A DNA stretch of 64,000 nt, from NCBI GenBank assembly GCA_030015575.1, contig JASDDO010000026.1, positions 191,481,739 to 191,545,738 on the forward strand, in the 5' to 3' direction. This document shows positions 1 through 13,710 of this stretch, one piece after another; positions within the stretch are counted from its first letter, which is position 1; every line of letters starts with the position of its first letter. The DNA is from Agapanthus africanus (Eukaryota > Streptophyta > Magnoliopsida > Asparagales > Amaryllidaceae). Made by a program: the position numbers and the translations under genes. The notes under the pieces are model-generated. The model saw nothing but the letters and a program-made list of their open reading frames with translations. It did not search any database and was not told the DNA's origin.

Positions 1-665
1 TGTGCGCTGGTCGCTCCAAGAGCGGATCTTTGCAAAAACAACGATTTTATAAACATCCCACTAGCAACCGAAATCCTAAAAACATCTATGCACAAAAACC
101 ATACAAAAACATTGAGCAATTATAACTAAATAGAGTTTTTAGAAACTATAATCTTTGAAGCGTCCTTGCGGGATTGTAGTAAAATCTAGCTACGCTTCGA
201 GTGTTCCGGATCAAATTTGAAATACGATCTCCCTTGCCGAAGATGATCCACCTTGAAGGTTTCTGATGCTAGCTTTAGCTTCATTAGAACTCTTCTTGTG
301 TGGCAACTTGCTCACTTTATTTGCTAGATAAAATGAGGAAGGAGATATAGCGTAATCTTACTCTCTTGTTCCCTCTTTTCTCTCATTCTATTTCTTTAAG
401 AGCCATGGAAAATGAGGAGAGAGAAGTGAAATGAAGAAAATGAACACCCAAATCTAAAGATCAGAGTTCATTTTTCTCTTATATACTTCTCTCCTTTCCC
501 ATCCACTTGTCATCACAAATTTGATGAGTAAGCTTATAGTCCCTACCACATAACAAAGCTCTCAAATTAAAATAGAAAAAGAATAAATAAATATGTGTAA
601 TATCATTATACATATAAATATATTTGCATGAAATGCAAATACAACAACATAGAGAAAAAGAATGA

Positions 666-719
<54 letters not shown>

Positions 720-1939
720 ATCAATACTTGTTTTAATGTTATAGCTTTATCATAAGCCGTCTAGTATTATCAAACGTCCGATTAATACATGTGTTATCGC
801 ATACACAGAATCCCGCACGTATCACTATACGCACACTACATCATTTCGCTAGAATCAGAAAACCCACTGTGTAGGACTCTAAAGACTCGACAATACGCTG
901 GAAGTAGGTTAAGATCACATTCGATTTATCTGAAACACATTTAGATCAATCTCCTCACTGGTTAACCCACAAGTACGTCAACGGTACTAGTTGCACATAA
1001 AGACTACCCAGGTATTGATCAAAAAAAGGTAGTCAAGCAAGCTCATCTATACTTTGCAATGCTTATCAGCGACAGTCACCATATAGTCCGGTCTCTTCGT
1101 CAGAGAGTGTCACATACCGGGTCAGGGGGTGGATTCTATCAGACCCCCAATAACTCGATAAATCATGCTGATAGGAGAATCATAACCACATGAGATTCAA
1201 CTGACAACTCTTATCAGTTTATCTCAACCGCTAGGTCCAGGAACTTATGGTTATAGCTCATAAAGCACAGCGTGACATCAACTCCATATACCGGGAGAGA
1301 CGAATCCTTTCGACCGCTTACTAACTCCATGAACTTTAGGACTGTACCCAACTAAATATGTTGGCATAGAACTTTAAAGCTATGGTAGGTACTAATTAGA
1401 GTACAGAGGGAACATATACAAGACACTATGGAATTCTCATGTCTTAAGACTACCCTGTACCCTTGTCACCAGAGAACTACTATATGACAATAAGTATAAC
1501 ACCATCTAGAATTTCTCTGTGAGTCTGTTCAGTGAAACTCATTCTCCAGTGAACACCTATATACAATCCTCGGTATCAAACACCAATAGTTGTAGGATCA
1601 GCTATCGCCCTCCAACCGGGTCAGAAAACGTATACACTAGTTTACTGTGGAGTACCGATACACAGTCTCGATACTCCCACGACTAGGAACATTTAAGGAT
1701 GTGCTTATAGACTATTCAGGTCCCAGTAGTATGATCTCCTTCATAATCCTGAAAGTCAAGCAGAAATCCTAAGGGCTTTATCAACATATACTAGCGATAC
1801 ATAATAACAAGTAAAACGTATACACATGATTGATAAAGACAAACCAAATAGCATACTATCATGTCGAGCAAGACTTTTTATATCTATATAGGTCCTTAAA
1901 CAATTACAATAATTGCCTTCATGACACTTATATTCAACA
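1..1939 (-). repeat. 3' LTR of Copia O (left edge at or beyond window start)
   Basis: Aligned by eye with the LTR of A (3705-5761): shared blocks lie at about 230-260, 868-905 (ggactctaaagactcgac) and 1627-1695. It ends in caaca directly before a polypurine tract, as the LTRs of A do. Spacing against A puts the LTR start within a few tens of bases of position 1, so it is probably nearly complete. Strongly diverged. Confidence 0.7.
669..714. repeat. (AT)23 microsatellite
   Basis: Uninterrupted AT dinucleotide run of about 46 bp within the LTR of O. Flanking sequence is AT-rich. Length is probably polymorphic. Confidence 0.95.
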
Positions 1940-1954
1940 ATCTCCCACTTACAC
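1940..1954 (-). other. Polypurine tract of Copia O
   Basis: atctcccacttacac on the plus strand, so GTGTAAGTGGGAGAT in element direction, directly against the LTR end. It matches the polypurine tracts of A, B, C and D at nearly every base. This is the site of plus-strand priming in LTR elements. Confidence 0.75.
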
Positions 1955-3699
1955 TTAAGGCCAATATTGTGGTATTGCATACGCAACTTCTCTAATAACA
2001 GTTTTTTAAAACGTATTTGAGAAACAACCTCGGTGAGTGGATTCGCTATAATGTCTCTAGTTTCATCTATCTTTATCTCAATCTCACGGAGATCATCTAT
2101 CTCCCGAATCGAGTGATACCTGCCTTAGAATTTGTATGGATAGCTAATGGGACAAAGTTCAGAAATGAACATATTTAATCCAAACAATTTCTTGTATTGC
2201 ATCCTTTGCTGAGACATACTTAGTCTCCAGCATCATTTCTACCTCAGTATCCTGCTTGGAATCTTTCCAATATACTTCTCCTCATAAGTGGGTAAACTTA
2301 TAACTCGTCATAGACATTTTATCATCCATATCACCTTGGAAGCTAGAATCGGAAACCGCCTTAGGTTGGAGGCTTCTATTACCATACACCAAGAACATCC
2401 AAATGTATTCTTCACTTCTATCATATGTTTCTTTAGGATTGGATTGATATCCGCTTACTACAGTTACTGAATAAGCTACATCTGATCTGTTACATGACAT
2501 CGCATGATTGACCCCACTTTCGAAACAAGTGGAATGTCATTTATGCTAGTCCCACTTCTTATCAGTCTAGAAGATATCTCTTTGGAGAGGATGCCTCCTT
2601 GATTTGCGGGTACACTACCGTGTTAGGAGTATTCCATTCTAAACTGCTTTAGAATGGTGTCATAATACCCAAATTGGGACAATTCCTAAATCCTATTAAA
2701 TCTATCTCTATAGATCCAGTCACCAGAATTAATGATATGTTACCCAATTCCTATATGGTGAAACATCTGTGATAACCATAGTTTCACCAAATTGTATTAT
2801 AGGAACTTCATTTTCTATCAGAAGGATGTCATCCACATACAATATGAGGAATGTGAAAATACTCCCTACATCCTTCTTACCAATACTAAGTTCATCTATA
2901 ACTTTTATGAAGTCAAACACCTTGACAGTTACATCAAAATAGATGTTCCATGTCCGCTATGCTTGCTCTAGTCCATGAATGGACTAAAACTACTTGCACA
3001 CTTTTCCGCTGCTCCTACTTACTATAAGGACCTATGGCAGAGTCATATACATGTGCACTTCTAAATCTCTATTTAGAAAGACGTTATAGACTTCCACCTG
3101 CCAGATCTTATAGTCATGAAAAAAAAGCATTGGCAAGTAATATCCGAATAAACTTTAGAATAGACATTAAAGAAAAAGTTTTATCACAATCCACACCGGG
3201 TGTTTGATGAAAACCTTTGAATTCAAGTCTAGCCTTATTAGGTCAATTCCTTTCCATTTGCACTGATATTCTTTTGAAAGATCTACTTGATCTTAATGAG
3301 TTTTACCCCATCAGGAGCATCCATCAAAATCCATACTTATTTGGAGTGCTTGGAGTCCAACTTAGATATCTTGGAATCCAGCCATCAGTCGGAAGTCACT
3401 ACTCCCTATGGCATGTTGATAACTAGTAGGGTCACATCAACATGATGCAAATAACCTTATCACCGTCTACGAGGAAATTGTAGTAACTCTCGGGTGGCTG
3501 AGGTCACCTACTAAATCTGCGAACTGGCTAAGATTTGTCAGGGACAATTAAATTCTCAGGTTCTACTAAATTTTCAGTAACCGTTTGTGGTTCTGGGATC
3601 TCTTCCAGTTCTGCTATACCCCCACTAATTTAAACGGAACCTTATTCAATTAGTACACATATGTTTCCAGTGCATACTCATAAATAGAAAAGGTAACTC
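1955..3699 (-). pseudogene. Decayed pol (RNase H and RT part) of Copia O
   Basis: Sequence parallels the C-terminal half of the Copia pol of A, C and B when read on the minus strand. Recognisable stretches include DNA for a TRPDVAYS-like RNase H motif near 2460-2500 and a YVDDILL-like RT motif near 2820-2850. The remnant continues toward the RT/integrase linker near 3500-3650. It is broken many times and no long open frame survives. The match to relatives is clear in nucleotides but patchy. Confidence 0.7.
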
Positions 3700-3704
3700 A
3701 GCAA
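3700..3704. repeat. Target-site duplication of A (agcaa), left copy
   Basis: agcaa directly precedes the A LTR start at 3705 and recurs at 53947-53951 directly after the other LTR of A. An exact 5-bp match 50 kb apart shows both ends belong to one insertion. Confidence 0.9.
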
Positions 3705-5761
3705 TGTAAGTCTATGTAACCCTCTCCGGTACTTACGGAGAGGCGGAAAGAGTAAAAAATCAGATTTTTATCACAAGGAAACATAGACTAACCATGAAGG
3801 ATCTTTGCTAAACAAAAACTAACAAACTAATACGGAGTTTTAGCTACTAGGTTAGATGGTTATACCTAGTTCTTGAACTCTTTCTCTTCTTGTTGTGGTC
3901 CTTCTTGTTGCTAGCTCCTTGGAGTGGTGCAGACGGCTCCTCCTCTTCGTCTTCTCTTTGCCAAAGAAAGATCCACCCGAAGGCCTCTATCTTGAGCATC
4001 TACCTCAACCAAGAAGTAACTAGAGTGCTTGGCTTGCTAGACTAAGAACCCTAAAATGAGTAGAGAGGTGTTTTGATGGTTTTGTCTCAAAGCATGGATT
4101 TTCAACACATGAAACACTTAAGTATTTGAGAGAGAGGAAGAGGGAGAGCAAACTATAAGAGAGAATGGTTATGAGAGAATGAGAGTCTAGAAGCAACCTT
4201 TCTCTCATATTAGAAATATATGCTAATAATAATAATAATTAGGAAAATTATGATGGTTAGTTGATTTGACCATTATCATTTCGCATTTAATGCTAAGCAA
4301 GCTTCAAGAAATATCTTTTGCTTAACAAAAGAAAATATCAAGGTCAATAAAAGTCAACAAGTCAAATGGTCAACCCAACCCTAACCATGGCACAATTATC
4401 CTTAATTAATATTATTAATCATATTTCTCATTCTCATTAAGGTTTAGAAAAAGTCAACGGTCAAAAACCCTAATGAGGTTTCTTCCTCTCCGCCTCTGTT
4501 AACTGTACGTATGTACCCCCATTCGTGTTCCGAAGAAACACGAATACAATGAGACAAGACCAATCCCATAACAAATACTAGGATCTGGCTTAAACTAAAG
4601 TCCACTAGTAATAACTGCCTGGACACCAAACGTGCACAAGTGTGCGTATGTGAACTAACCCCGTCGTAAAATCATACGACCTCTACTCTGTTTTGCCCAA
4701 AGGCAAACAACCTTCTGTGTGGGACTCTAAAGACTTGACACTACGCTGGCAGTGGGTTTAACCACAGGCCGCAAGTGGTACTAGCTGTACGTAACGGTCC
4801 CCATGTAGTTGCCGATAAGAAGACCGATGAGGTGAACCTATCCGAACTCCTACTGAGCCTGAATGTGACAATCTCCGTACAGTCCGGTCTGTTCGTCTGA
4901 GAGTATCGTATGTCGGGCGTACGGGGCGGTAAACGTGAGTCCCCTAATAGCGGTACAGGTTGTGTCGGAGTGTAGCCCAGAACACCCTGAGAAACTACTG
5001 GAAACACTACCAGCAAATCTCGCTTGCCCTGGCCAGGGACATTGTGCAATGGCTCTCCTAGACACAGCGAGATATCAACTCCCAATACCAGGAGAGACGA
5101 ATCCTGTCTAACCGTCACTGCCTCCAAGTGCTTCGGGACTGCACCCAACTACTACCTGTTTACACGACTCATTTGAGCCGTGGTAGGGTAGTAATCTAAG
5201 AACAATGGGAACACACTCGAGGCGAACTGACAGTGTCAAGCCAACGAACTAAGCTGTACTAATGTCACCTGGGAACTGATAACTGACGATAGGTATAATA
5301 CCAACTAACAGTTCCCTGCGAGTCCTGTCCAGTGTATTCGTAACCTAACGAGCACCTGCATACTATCTCCAGTACGACGTACTGATGGCTGTGGGATAGA
5401 CCATCTCCCCTCCTAGGATGAGAAGCGTATACACTAGTCTACTCTAGAGTATCGATGCCCTTTCTCGATAATCCTACGACCAGGGACCTGTGTAAGGATG
5501 TGCTTATAGACTACCCAGCCCCCACTAGTGTGACTGCCATCATAATGCTGGTAGTCAAGCAAAAGATCCTAAGGGCTCTATCAATATCTATTAGCAATAT
5601 GTCAAAAGAAACAAATACACATATTAAGATAGATACAAACCAAGTAGCATACTACCATATTAAGAAAAAATGTCAATCCGTGTATATATCCCAAGCTTCC
5701 AAAATGTAATATACAAATTAGTACTACACAATAATGGCCTCTAGGGCATATCACACTAACA
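3705..5761 (-). repeat. 3' LTR of Copia A
   Basis: Starts tgtaagtctatg and ends cactaaca (TG..CA ends on both strands), 2057 bp, the same length as 51890-53946. The polypurine tract abuts it at 5762. It contains the block shared by all Copia LTRs here (about 5420-5490) and a cluster of GTCAA motifs at 4341-4466. Short open frames inside it are not supported as genes. Confidence 0.92.
4341..4466 (-). promoter_or_regulatory. W-box-like cluster in A LTR
   Basis: Six GTCAA (TTGAC on the element strand) within about 125 bp, repeated in the other LTR at 52527-52650. TTGAC is the core of the W-box bound by WRKY factors. Activity is inferred only. Confidence 0.45.
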
Positions 5762-5776
5762 ATCTCCCACTTGCAC
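5762..5776 (-). other. Polypurine tract of Copia A
   Basis: atctcccacttgcac, or GTGCAAGTGGGAGAT in element direction, touching the 3' LTR. It is the same as in B, C and D. The polyprotein stop codon lies directly against it, as in C and B. Confidence 0.85.
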
Positions 5777-8700
5777 TAAGGCCATGTGCTGGCATATCGC
5801 AGACCTATCATCTCGAATAGCCTCTCGAACTGCGTCTCAGAAATGGCCTTTGTGAATGGATCTACAATGTTATCTTCTGTAACAACCCTTCGAACCTCAA
5901 TCTCCCGGCGGTTCACGATCTCCTTGATCAAGTGATACCGCCTCAAGATGTGTCTGGACTTCTGATGGGACCTGAGTTCCTTTGCTAAAACTACAGCCCC
6001 ATTGTTGTCGCAATATAGAGGTATTGGATCAACAATGGACGGAACCACCTGAAGTTCTGTCAAGAACTTCCTCATCCAGACGGCTTCTTTTGCGGCATCA
6101 GATGCTGCGATATATTCCGCTTCCATCGTCGAGTCAGCAATGGTTTCCTGTTTGGAACTCCTCCAACACACCGTCCCTCCATTGAGAGTAAAGACATAAC
6201 CCGACATGGATTTGGAGTCATCCTTGTTACTCTGGAAGCTGGAGTCAGCAAAGGCCTCGATCTGGAGGTCTTTTCCGCCGTAAACCAAAATCATATCCTT
6301 AGTCCTTCCCAGGTTCTTCAGAATGTTCTTTACCGCTATCCAGTGCTTCTCCCCAGGGTTTGACTGATACCGGCTTACTACACTCAGTGCATAAGCTACA
6401 TCTGGTCTGGTACACAACATCACATACATTATAGAGCGTACCGCAGAGGCGTAGGGTATAATATACATGTGATCCCTTTCCAAATCAGTCTTGGGAGACA
6501 TCTCTTTGGAGAGGGTGATCCCGTGACAAGCCGGTAAATTGCCGCGCTTGGAATCTTCCATACTGAATTTTTTCAGTATGGTGTCGATGTACCTGGACTG
6601 TGAAAGTCCTAATATCCTTTTGGACCTATCACGATAGATCCGGATCCACAGAATGTAAGAGGCATCGCCCAGGTCTTTCATGGAGAACCTGTGTGACAAG
6701 AACCCTTTGACAGATTGTAGCATTGGAATGTCATTTCCTATCAAGAGAATGTCATCCACGTATAAAACGAGGAATATGACAGTTCGTGCTACAATCTTAC
6801 TATAAATATATGGTTCATCTGGATTTTTGATAAAGCCAAATTCTTTGACCGTCTCATCAGAACAGATGTTCTAACTCCGCGATGCCTTCTTCAGTCCATA
6901 AATGAACTTAAGCAACTTGCACAACTTCCCGCTCCTCCCACTCTGAATGAATCCCTCTGGCTGGTCCATATAGACACACTCCTCTAAATTACCATTTAGA
7001 AAAGCGGTTTTACGTCCATCTGCCAAATCTCATAATCTTGGAAGGCAGCAATGGCAAGAAGGATCCGAATGGATTTGAGCATAGCCACTGGAGAAAAGGT
7101 TTCGTCATAGTCCAAACCAGGTCTTTGACAAAAACCCTTTGCAACAAGTCTAGCCTTATAGGTCTCAACCTATCCCTCTACACCAATCTTCCTTTTGAAG
7201 ATCCATTTGCAGCCTACAGGTTTTACCCCTTCTGGTGCAACGTCCAAAGTCCATACTTTGTTGGTGTACATAGACTCCATCTCGGTCCGCATTGCATCCA
7301 GCAATTTTACCGATTCAGAGCTCTGAATGGTCTGCTGGAAGCTAGTCGGCTCATCATTATCAATGATGCAATCCTCTCTATCCCCATCTATGAGAAAACC
7401 TTAGTATCTCTCAGGTGGATGAGAAAGCCTACTACTACTGCGGAGCGGCATAGGAATGTCCTGTCATTTCGAACCTTCTGGTTCTACTAAGCTTTCAGTA
7501 ATAGCTCGTGGTTCTGGAATTTCTTCCAGTTCTATTGTGTTCCCACTTATTTCTTTTTCTAAGAACTGATGTTCTAGAAAGTGGGCATGACGAGAGACAA
7601 AAATCTTTTGTTCTTCTGCGTAATAGAAAAGATACCCCCTGGAGTTCTTTGGGTATCCCACAAACTTGCACAGTACTGAGCGTGCCTCGAGTTTTTCCGT
7701 ATGCTGCTTTTTGACAAAGGATGGACATCCCCAAATCTTCAGATATTGAAGATATGGTTTCTTCCCACTCCACATCTGATATGGTGTGGTAGGCACTGAC
7801 TTAGTTGGAACTTGGTTCAAAAGATATGCAGCTGATTCTAGTGCATATCCCCAGAAAGATCGCGGCAACTCAGCGTTACTCATCATGGAACGTACCATGT
7901 CCAATAGGGTTTGGTTCCGTCTCTCCGATACTCCATTGTACTGTGGTGTGTATGGAGGAGTAAGTTGAGAGAGAATTCCATTCTCTTTTAGGTAACCCAG
8001 GAACTCAGCACTCAATTATTCACCACCTCGATCAGATCTCAGTGTCTTGATACTTTTTACCTGTTTGTTTTTCTACTTCATTCTTGTATTCCTGGAATTT
8101 TTCAAAGGCTTCAGATTTATGCTTCATTAAGAAGACATGTCCATACCTTGAAAAATCATCCGTAAAAGTAATGAAGTAAGAATAACCACTTTGCGCATGT
8201 GTAGACATTGGACCACATACATCGCTGTGTACGAGTCCCAAGAGCTCGCTCGCTCTTACTCCGTGTCCAGTAAATGGAGTCTTTGTCATCTTTCCTTTGA
8301 GACACGATTGACAAGTTGCATATGATTGATATTCGAACGAATCCAAATATCCTTCTTTATGCAACTTAGTTAACCTTGTTTCATTGATGTGACCCAGTCT
8401 ACAATGCCATAAGAAAGTATGATTTATTTCTGGAGACTTTCTTTTGTGTGTATTCTGGATATTGAAAATCTGCGGTTGGTTTAATACGTATATACCATTG
8501 CTTAATGTACCCGACCCAACCAAAACATGAGTAAGGTGAATGTTTACAACATTGCTTACAAATGCAAAATCATAACCTTCTTTAGACATTAAAGATACAG
8601 ATATGACATTACAAGTCGAACTGGGTACAAAATAACAGTTGCGCAAAACCAAAACATGTCCATCTGTCAACCCTAAGTGATAGTCCCCTACGGACTCAGC

Positions 8701-9744
8701 ATCCATGCTTGCTCCGTTTGCAACTCTGAGGGTCATATCACCGGCCTTCAAAGCTCTACGCTTTCTCAGTGCCTGCAAAGAATTATAGATATGAGATCCT
8801 GATCCGGTATCGAATACCCAGGAAGTAGAGTTGATTGACAGAAAGTTTTCAATAACATACACACCTGAAGCCGAAGCTATAACTTGCTTCGGGTCCTGGT
8901 TCTTGGTCTTCCAAGCCCTGCAATCTTTCTTCCAGCGTCCTTTCTTGTGACAATAAAAGCATTCTTTCTTCCCCACAAGCTGTCCCGCTACCTTTGCTAC
9001 CTTTGCCTTTCCCTTGGCTTCCACCTTACTAACACCGCCCCTTGGTTTGGTAGGGGTCTTCTTCTTCTTTTCTTTGGCTTTCGAATTGGACCTAGAAGAG
9101 GAAGCTCCTCCAACAAACAAAGCGGGTGTTTCCCTGACTTTCTGTAGGGTGCCCTCTGCACTCCTCAACATGTAGAGGAGTTCCAGAAGTTCAACTTGTT
9201 TTCATTGCATGTTGAAGTTCGGGATAAACTGGGCATAGGTGGAAGGAAGGGACTAGAGAATCAAGTCAGTGTAGAGCTCGTTCTCTAACGTGGTCCCGAG
9301 GTCCGCAAACTCTTCAATGTAGCCAATCATCTTAAGCACGTGTTCCGCTACAGATGATCCGACGGCCAACCTCACTGAAAACAACTTTTTCGAGGTTTCG
9401 TATCTGGCGATACGGGATTGCTCTCCATATAGTTCGTTAGTATGGAGAAATATGGATTCAAGATCCATATTCTCGTGCCTCCTTTGATGTTCATTGTCTA
9501 TAGAGGCAAGCACGAGGCACTTGGCCTTCGCGCAGTCAATATCCCAGTTCTTACGAATTTTCTTATCCGCGACACTGGATTCTGGACCTGGGACGGCGGG
9601 GGCTTTAGTGGTAAGGAGATACCCCAACTTGTCATAAGTGATTGCCATTTTGACATTCCTGAGCCAATCTTTGTAGTTTGGCCCTGTCAGTATATTTTTA
9701 TCTAGTAGTAATTTAAGGCCGGTCATGATGTTTGGTCGCTGCAA
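5776..9744 (-). pseudogene. gag-pol remnant of Copia A
   Basis: Read on the minus strand, this carries the Copia order. Gag lies at about 9744-9250, a CCHC zinc knuckle near 8980-8930, the protease motif DTGSGSH near 8810, the pre-integrase domain at about 8500-8300, the integrase core at about 8270-7800, RT ending near the YVDD equivalent at about 6760, and RNase H at about 6450-5880 with the DSTMEAEYIAASDA stretch. The C-terminus ends IGLRYASTWP, as in C. The region is broken in several places and cannot give a whole polyprotein. Residue matches place it nearest to C. It sits between the polypurine tract and a 2-kb leader. Confidence 0.9.
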
Positions 9745-11375
9745 TTAGGAGAGAGAGAAGAAACACTTTAGCATGATGCTCTTGCATGTTTAGAGTGGTT
9801 TTTAATTTGTCTAAATAGGATGGCTCCCACTGTTTCTCGAATCCTTCCTCAAACCATAAATGAAGAATTAGTCGGGATCAATCTCACCGTACAATACTTG
9901 CTTAACCGTTCAGCCAGTCCAGTGTCGGTACTTCGAGGGAGGTTTTACAACGCTTTCGCGAAGTTCCTTAATTAAATAACCCCTTTTCCCTATGGGCATA
10001 GCCCCGCTAACACCTTTCTAGACACATACTTGGTTTATAGCATTGATCGTTAAGTGAGAAAGTTTCCCGAGGAGTAGCATATACTCACAGTAGGATCGGG
10101 CTCCAAATATCATCGTGTGATAAAGCTGAAGGAATCCTACCAAAATCATCACACTCCATATGGTATGCAACACTAGCAAGTTTCAGTTTCTTTAGAAACT
10201 CCCGATGTGGATTTTTGCCCTATGCACTTATGACCTTGACGAAGGCCAACATATTATAAGTCACATGTCAAGTTCTATCCGTCATTATCCAGGTTAATTT
10301 GAACCCACCCGTACATACCCTTGACGAAGGCCGAAATAGTAGTACGACTATCTCAAACCAACGCATCTATCTATGCAACAGATAAATATTCGGTAGATAC
10401 CAATCACTATGCCTTGGCGAAGGTCAAAATACATAGCTTGAATACTACTGAATATTTAACTGAAATGACGGAGGGCTACGAATGGTTTTGGCGAAACCGT
10501 GAACGTAGTGATTTTGATATAATCGAAGGAACGTGATAGCTTTTAAAAGGAGTGGTTTAAGCTCCGTGTTTTCAAAAGTTTTCTGTTTTGGAAAAAACCG
10601 AGTGGTTTTGAAATTGTTCCAACGATTTAACTTTGGTTTGTTTTCTTTGTATTAATATAATGCGTCCCATCAATTAATCCTACCATTGCAGAAAACAACG
10701 AAAATATGACGTACGCTTAAGCCATCCGCATTCGCCACGGGGCCCCATCACCACCCGTTAGGTTAACTAACGACAGAGCGGGGGCTGGACTAGCGCGGAT
10801 GCAAAACATAAGCAACGCCTACTAGATATCATATATAGATATATACATTCATCAGATGCAATGATATCCATTCCAGATCACAGATGAACACATTGGATAT
10901 GCTAGGAATCCGCATTTCGTTTGAACCTGCAACGAAAGACGGATTATACGGTCGCGATGAATAGCCAAACCCCACCCTAGACCCCTACGGGTGAGGCAAA
11001 CTACCCGCCAAGTACCCGAAGTGAAGCAACCTCCCTCAACAACGTGAGTAGGCCACTCGGCACTTCAAAGTACCCGGTAGTTTGTGCACCCCTCCTTGGG
11101 TCTATCCTAGGAGCAAAAACAGTAAAAGAAATAATATACAATGGCGGCTACAACCTCAACCCGGATGTGCGGCCATAAAAATAATATTACATCAAATGAA
11201 AGATAAATAAATTCTCATCTCACAACCCCGGCTATTCATTCGCGATAATCCAACAAGTTCATATACACAATCCAACATCACAGATATGTACAACCTCCAC
11301 TAATCGACCTATAGCGATTAGTCGACGTTCAGTTCATATATCACATCACAGATATAATCAATTAGCTAAAGTTTA
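9745..11375 (-). other. 5' leader of Copia A, gag-proximal part
   Basis: Non-coding leader between primer site and gag, interrupted by D at 11376. It holds a pyrimidine tract ending in CAG (reverse strand, about 9764-9739), three copies of a GTTGGCCTTCGTCAAGG-type motif (10234-10250, 10319-10335, 10412-10428), a small stem-loop (10649-10663) and a GC-rich stem-loop region (about 10707-10810). Each of these has a counterpart in the leaders of C and D. Small open frames here are not supported as genes. Confidence 0.8.
11371..11375. repeat. Target-site duplication of D (gttta), left copy
   Basis: gttta precedes the D LTR at 11376 and recurs at 51482-51486 directly after D's 3' LTR. Exact match. 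Confidence 0.9.
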
Positions 11376-13499
11376 TGTTGGAGATAGTGCCCTCAGAGTC
11401 AATTATTGGATCACAGGCACGTGATTGCAATGATTGAGGGGAGGACCTATCCCAGTAGGACAGTCTTACTCGAGATGATAGTATGCTATCTGGTTTATCT
11501 TTATCATCGTGTACTGCTTTAGGTGACCTTACGAGTCGCTATTACACGTTGATAGAGCCCCTAGGATTCTTGCTTGACTACCAGCAGTATGAGGGCGATC
11601 ATATAAGTGAGAGTTGGAGTCTATAAGCACATCCTTAAAAGGTCCCTAGTCGTGGGAGTTTCGAGACAGGGCATCGATTCTCCAGAGTAGACTAGTGTAT
11701 ACAGTCGAGACCCCGACGAGGGGCGGTGGCCGGTCTCACAAGCCACTGGTGTCGGTTGGTTCACTTAAGATGTATACAGGTCCTCATTGGGTTATGAGTA
11801 CACCGGACAGGACTCGCCGGGAACCTGCTAGTTGGGATTATACCAGACGTCAGATAGCAGTTCCCTGGTGACATGTGTACAGGTTAGTTCATCGACCTGA
11901 GATCGTCATATGTCTCGTGTGAGTTCCCACTGTGCTTTGATTACTACCCTACCACGGCTCAAAGAAGTCGTGCAAACAGGTTTTAGTTGGGTACAGTCCC
12001 GAGCCACATGGAGGCAGTGAGCGGATCTGCAGGGGTTCGTCTCTCTCGGTATTGGGGGTGAGGTCGCGCTGTGTCTAGGATAGCCAGAACATGAAAAGTC
12101 CTTGGCCAAGGCAGGAGATTTGCTGGTAGGTATTCCAGTAGTATCTCAGGGTGTTCTGGGCTACACTCCGACACGACTTGTACCGCTTTTGAGGGTCTGA
12201 CTTTTACCAGCCCCCTAGGCCCGCCATGCGATGCTCATAAACGAACGGACCGGACTGTACGGTTATTGTCACTGACAGGCTCAGTAGGGTGTCAGGATGT
12301 GTTCGCTCATCGACGTCCCTTTTGGTCAATACCTGGTAGCCCGTTACGTATTGGCTTATACCTCTGACGTGCTAGTGGTTAAATCCACAGCCATAGTATT
12401 GACGAGTCTTTAGAGTCCACCACACTCAGTTACTCAGGTTTCGGGCGAAGCGCTGTAGAGGCCGTATGGAGATATGGCAGGGTTCGATCAGATACGTTCG
12501 GTATTGCACGGATCGTGATCGGACGGTTTTTACTAGCCGGCTTTGGCTTAAGCCGGATCCTAGTATCAGATAGTGTAGTTTTGTCTCTTTGCATTTGTGT
12601 TCAGTGGGAATACAAATGCGGACATGTATTTGCTGTAGCGGGGTTTTCCTGTAATTTATTATGGGATCAGTTTTCTGAAGTTGCCAGTTTGCATTCCGTT
12701 CCGGCCGGTTTTCCTTTGTTCCTTCACGGCCGGACTTTATCGTTGGAGGGGCTAATTTGCAATTGTGCAAATTAGTATTGGTGGAGGGGGTTCTTTGTAA
12801 AATGGCTTCATCATGATGAGATTCTATTTTGGTCTTTTCCCTTGCTTTCTCATGATGGTTTGATGAAAGGATTGATTAGTGAGAAAGGATGTAAGGTTTA
12901 TCTTATCTTATTTTATATATATTTCTTTTGATCTAATATTTCTCCACTTGATTTATTCATTCCATTATTCCCTCCCACTTGAAGAGGGGCCGGCCACAAT
13001 TCATGAGAGAGAAGGAGAGGTTTCTTTTTGGATGAGGGAAAGAAATTCATATCATTTTCATGCTTGAAAATGATATACACCATCATTCTTCCATAGTTCT
13101 CCTCACCTCCATCATTCCATGGCAACTTCACATACCCTAAGGGACATGGCTACTACAGTATTCTACAGCATCCCTTGGACGCGTTAGCTAGCCAACTTCG
13201 CGCCCGAGTTGCCTCGGTCCAGAGGTGGGAGCCCGTAAAAGACTCCGGCTACGTGGTGACCTTTTCGACGAGGAGGTGACGGACGAAGTTTCCGCGGGAG
13301 ATCGCAGTGGAGACGAAGACCGAAGGACACGGATCGCTTGGTATACTTCTCTACTAGTATTTTACTTTGCTAGTTGCTATGTTAATGGCCCGATCCGGGT
13401 GAAAAGTGCGCGGTGGTGCCGGTTCAATAGTTTTTGAAAGTTTTTATTTCCGCGTTTCCGGCGTCGAATCGACGGCCGGGGCACCCCCGCGGGCTTACA
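11376..13499 (+). repeat. 5' LTR of Copia D
   Basis: Runs from tgttggagatagtgcc to gcgggcttaca. The primer site follows after 1 nt. It contains the shared Copia LTR block at about 11639-11702 and a perfect 10-bp inverted repeat with a 4-nt loop at 12752-12775. Open frames within it recur in the 3' LTR and are not supported as genes. Confidence 0.93.
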
Positions 13500-13500
13500 T

Positions 13501-13512
13501 TGGTATCAGAGC
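13501..13512 (+). other. Primer-binding site of Copia D
   Basis: tggtatcagagc, complementary to the 3' end of plant initiator-Met tRNA, 1 nt after the LTR. It is identical in B and C. Confidence 0.92.
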
Positions 13513-13710
13513 CACGCCATTAACCATGCCTAGCTTGCTCTAGTATGTTTAAAACCCGATCGAACAAAAATCGCAAAAACCGTATTTCTAGTGCATGTGT
13601 TCTCTGTTGAAATTTTTCCAGCTCCAAAAATTTTTCAGGTCATTGCAGAAAGACATACAAGAAATTCTAAGAATTCTGGGAAAATACGATTCACTGATTC
13701 CTTACTATGA

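Noticed and set aside
669-714. AT run as an origin or matrix-attachment site
   Set aside because: A plain microsatellite inside an old LTR; nothing else supports an origin.
4741-5148. 135-aa minus-strand open frame
   Set aside because: Lies in the LTR of A and equivalent frames appear in LTRs of other Copia elements here; no domain and no consistent coding conservation.
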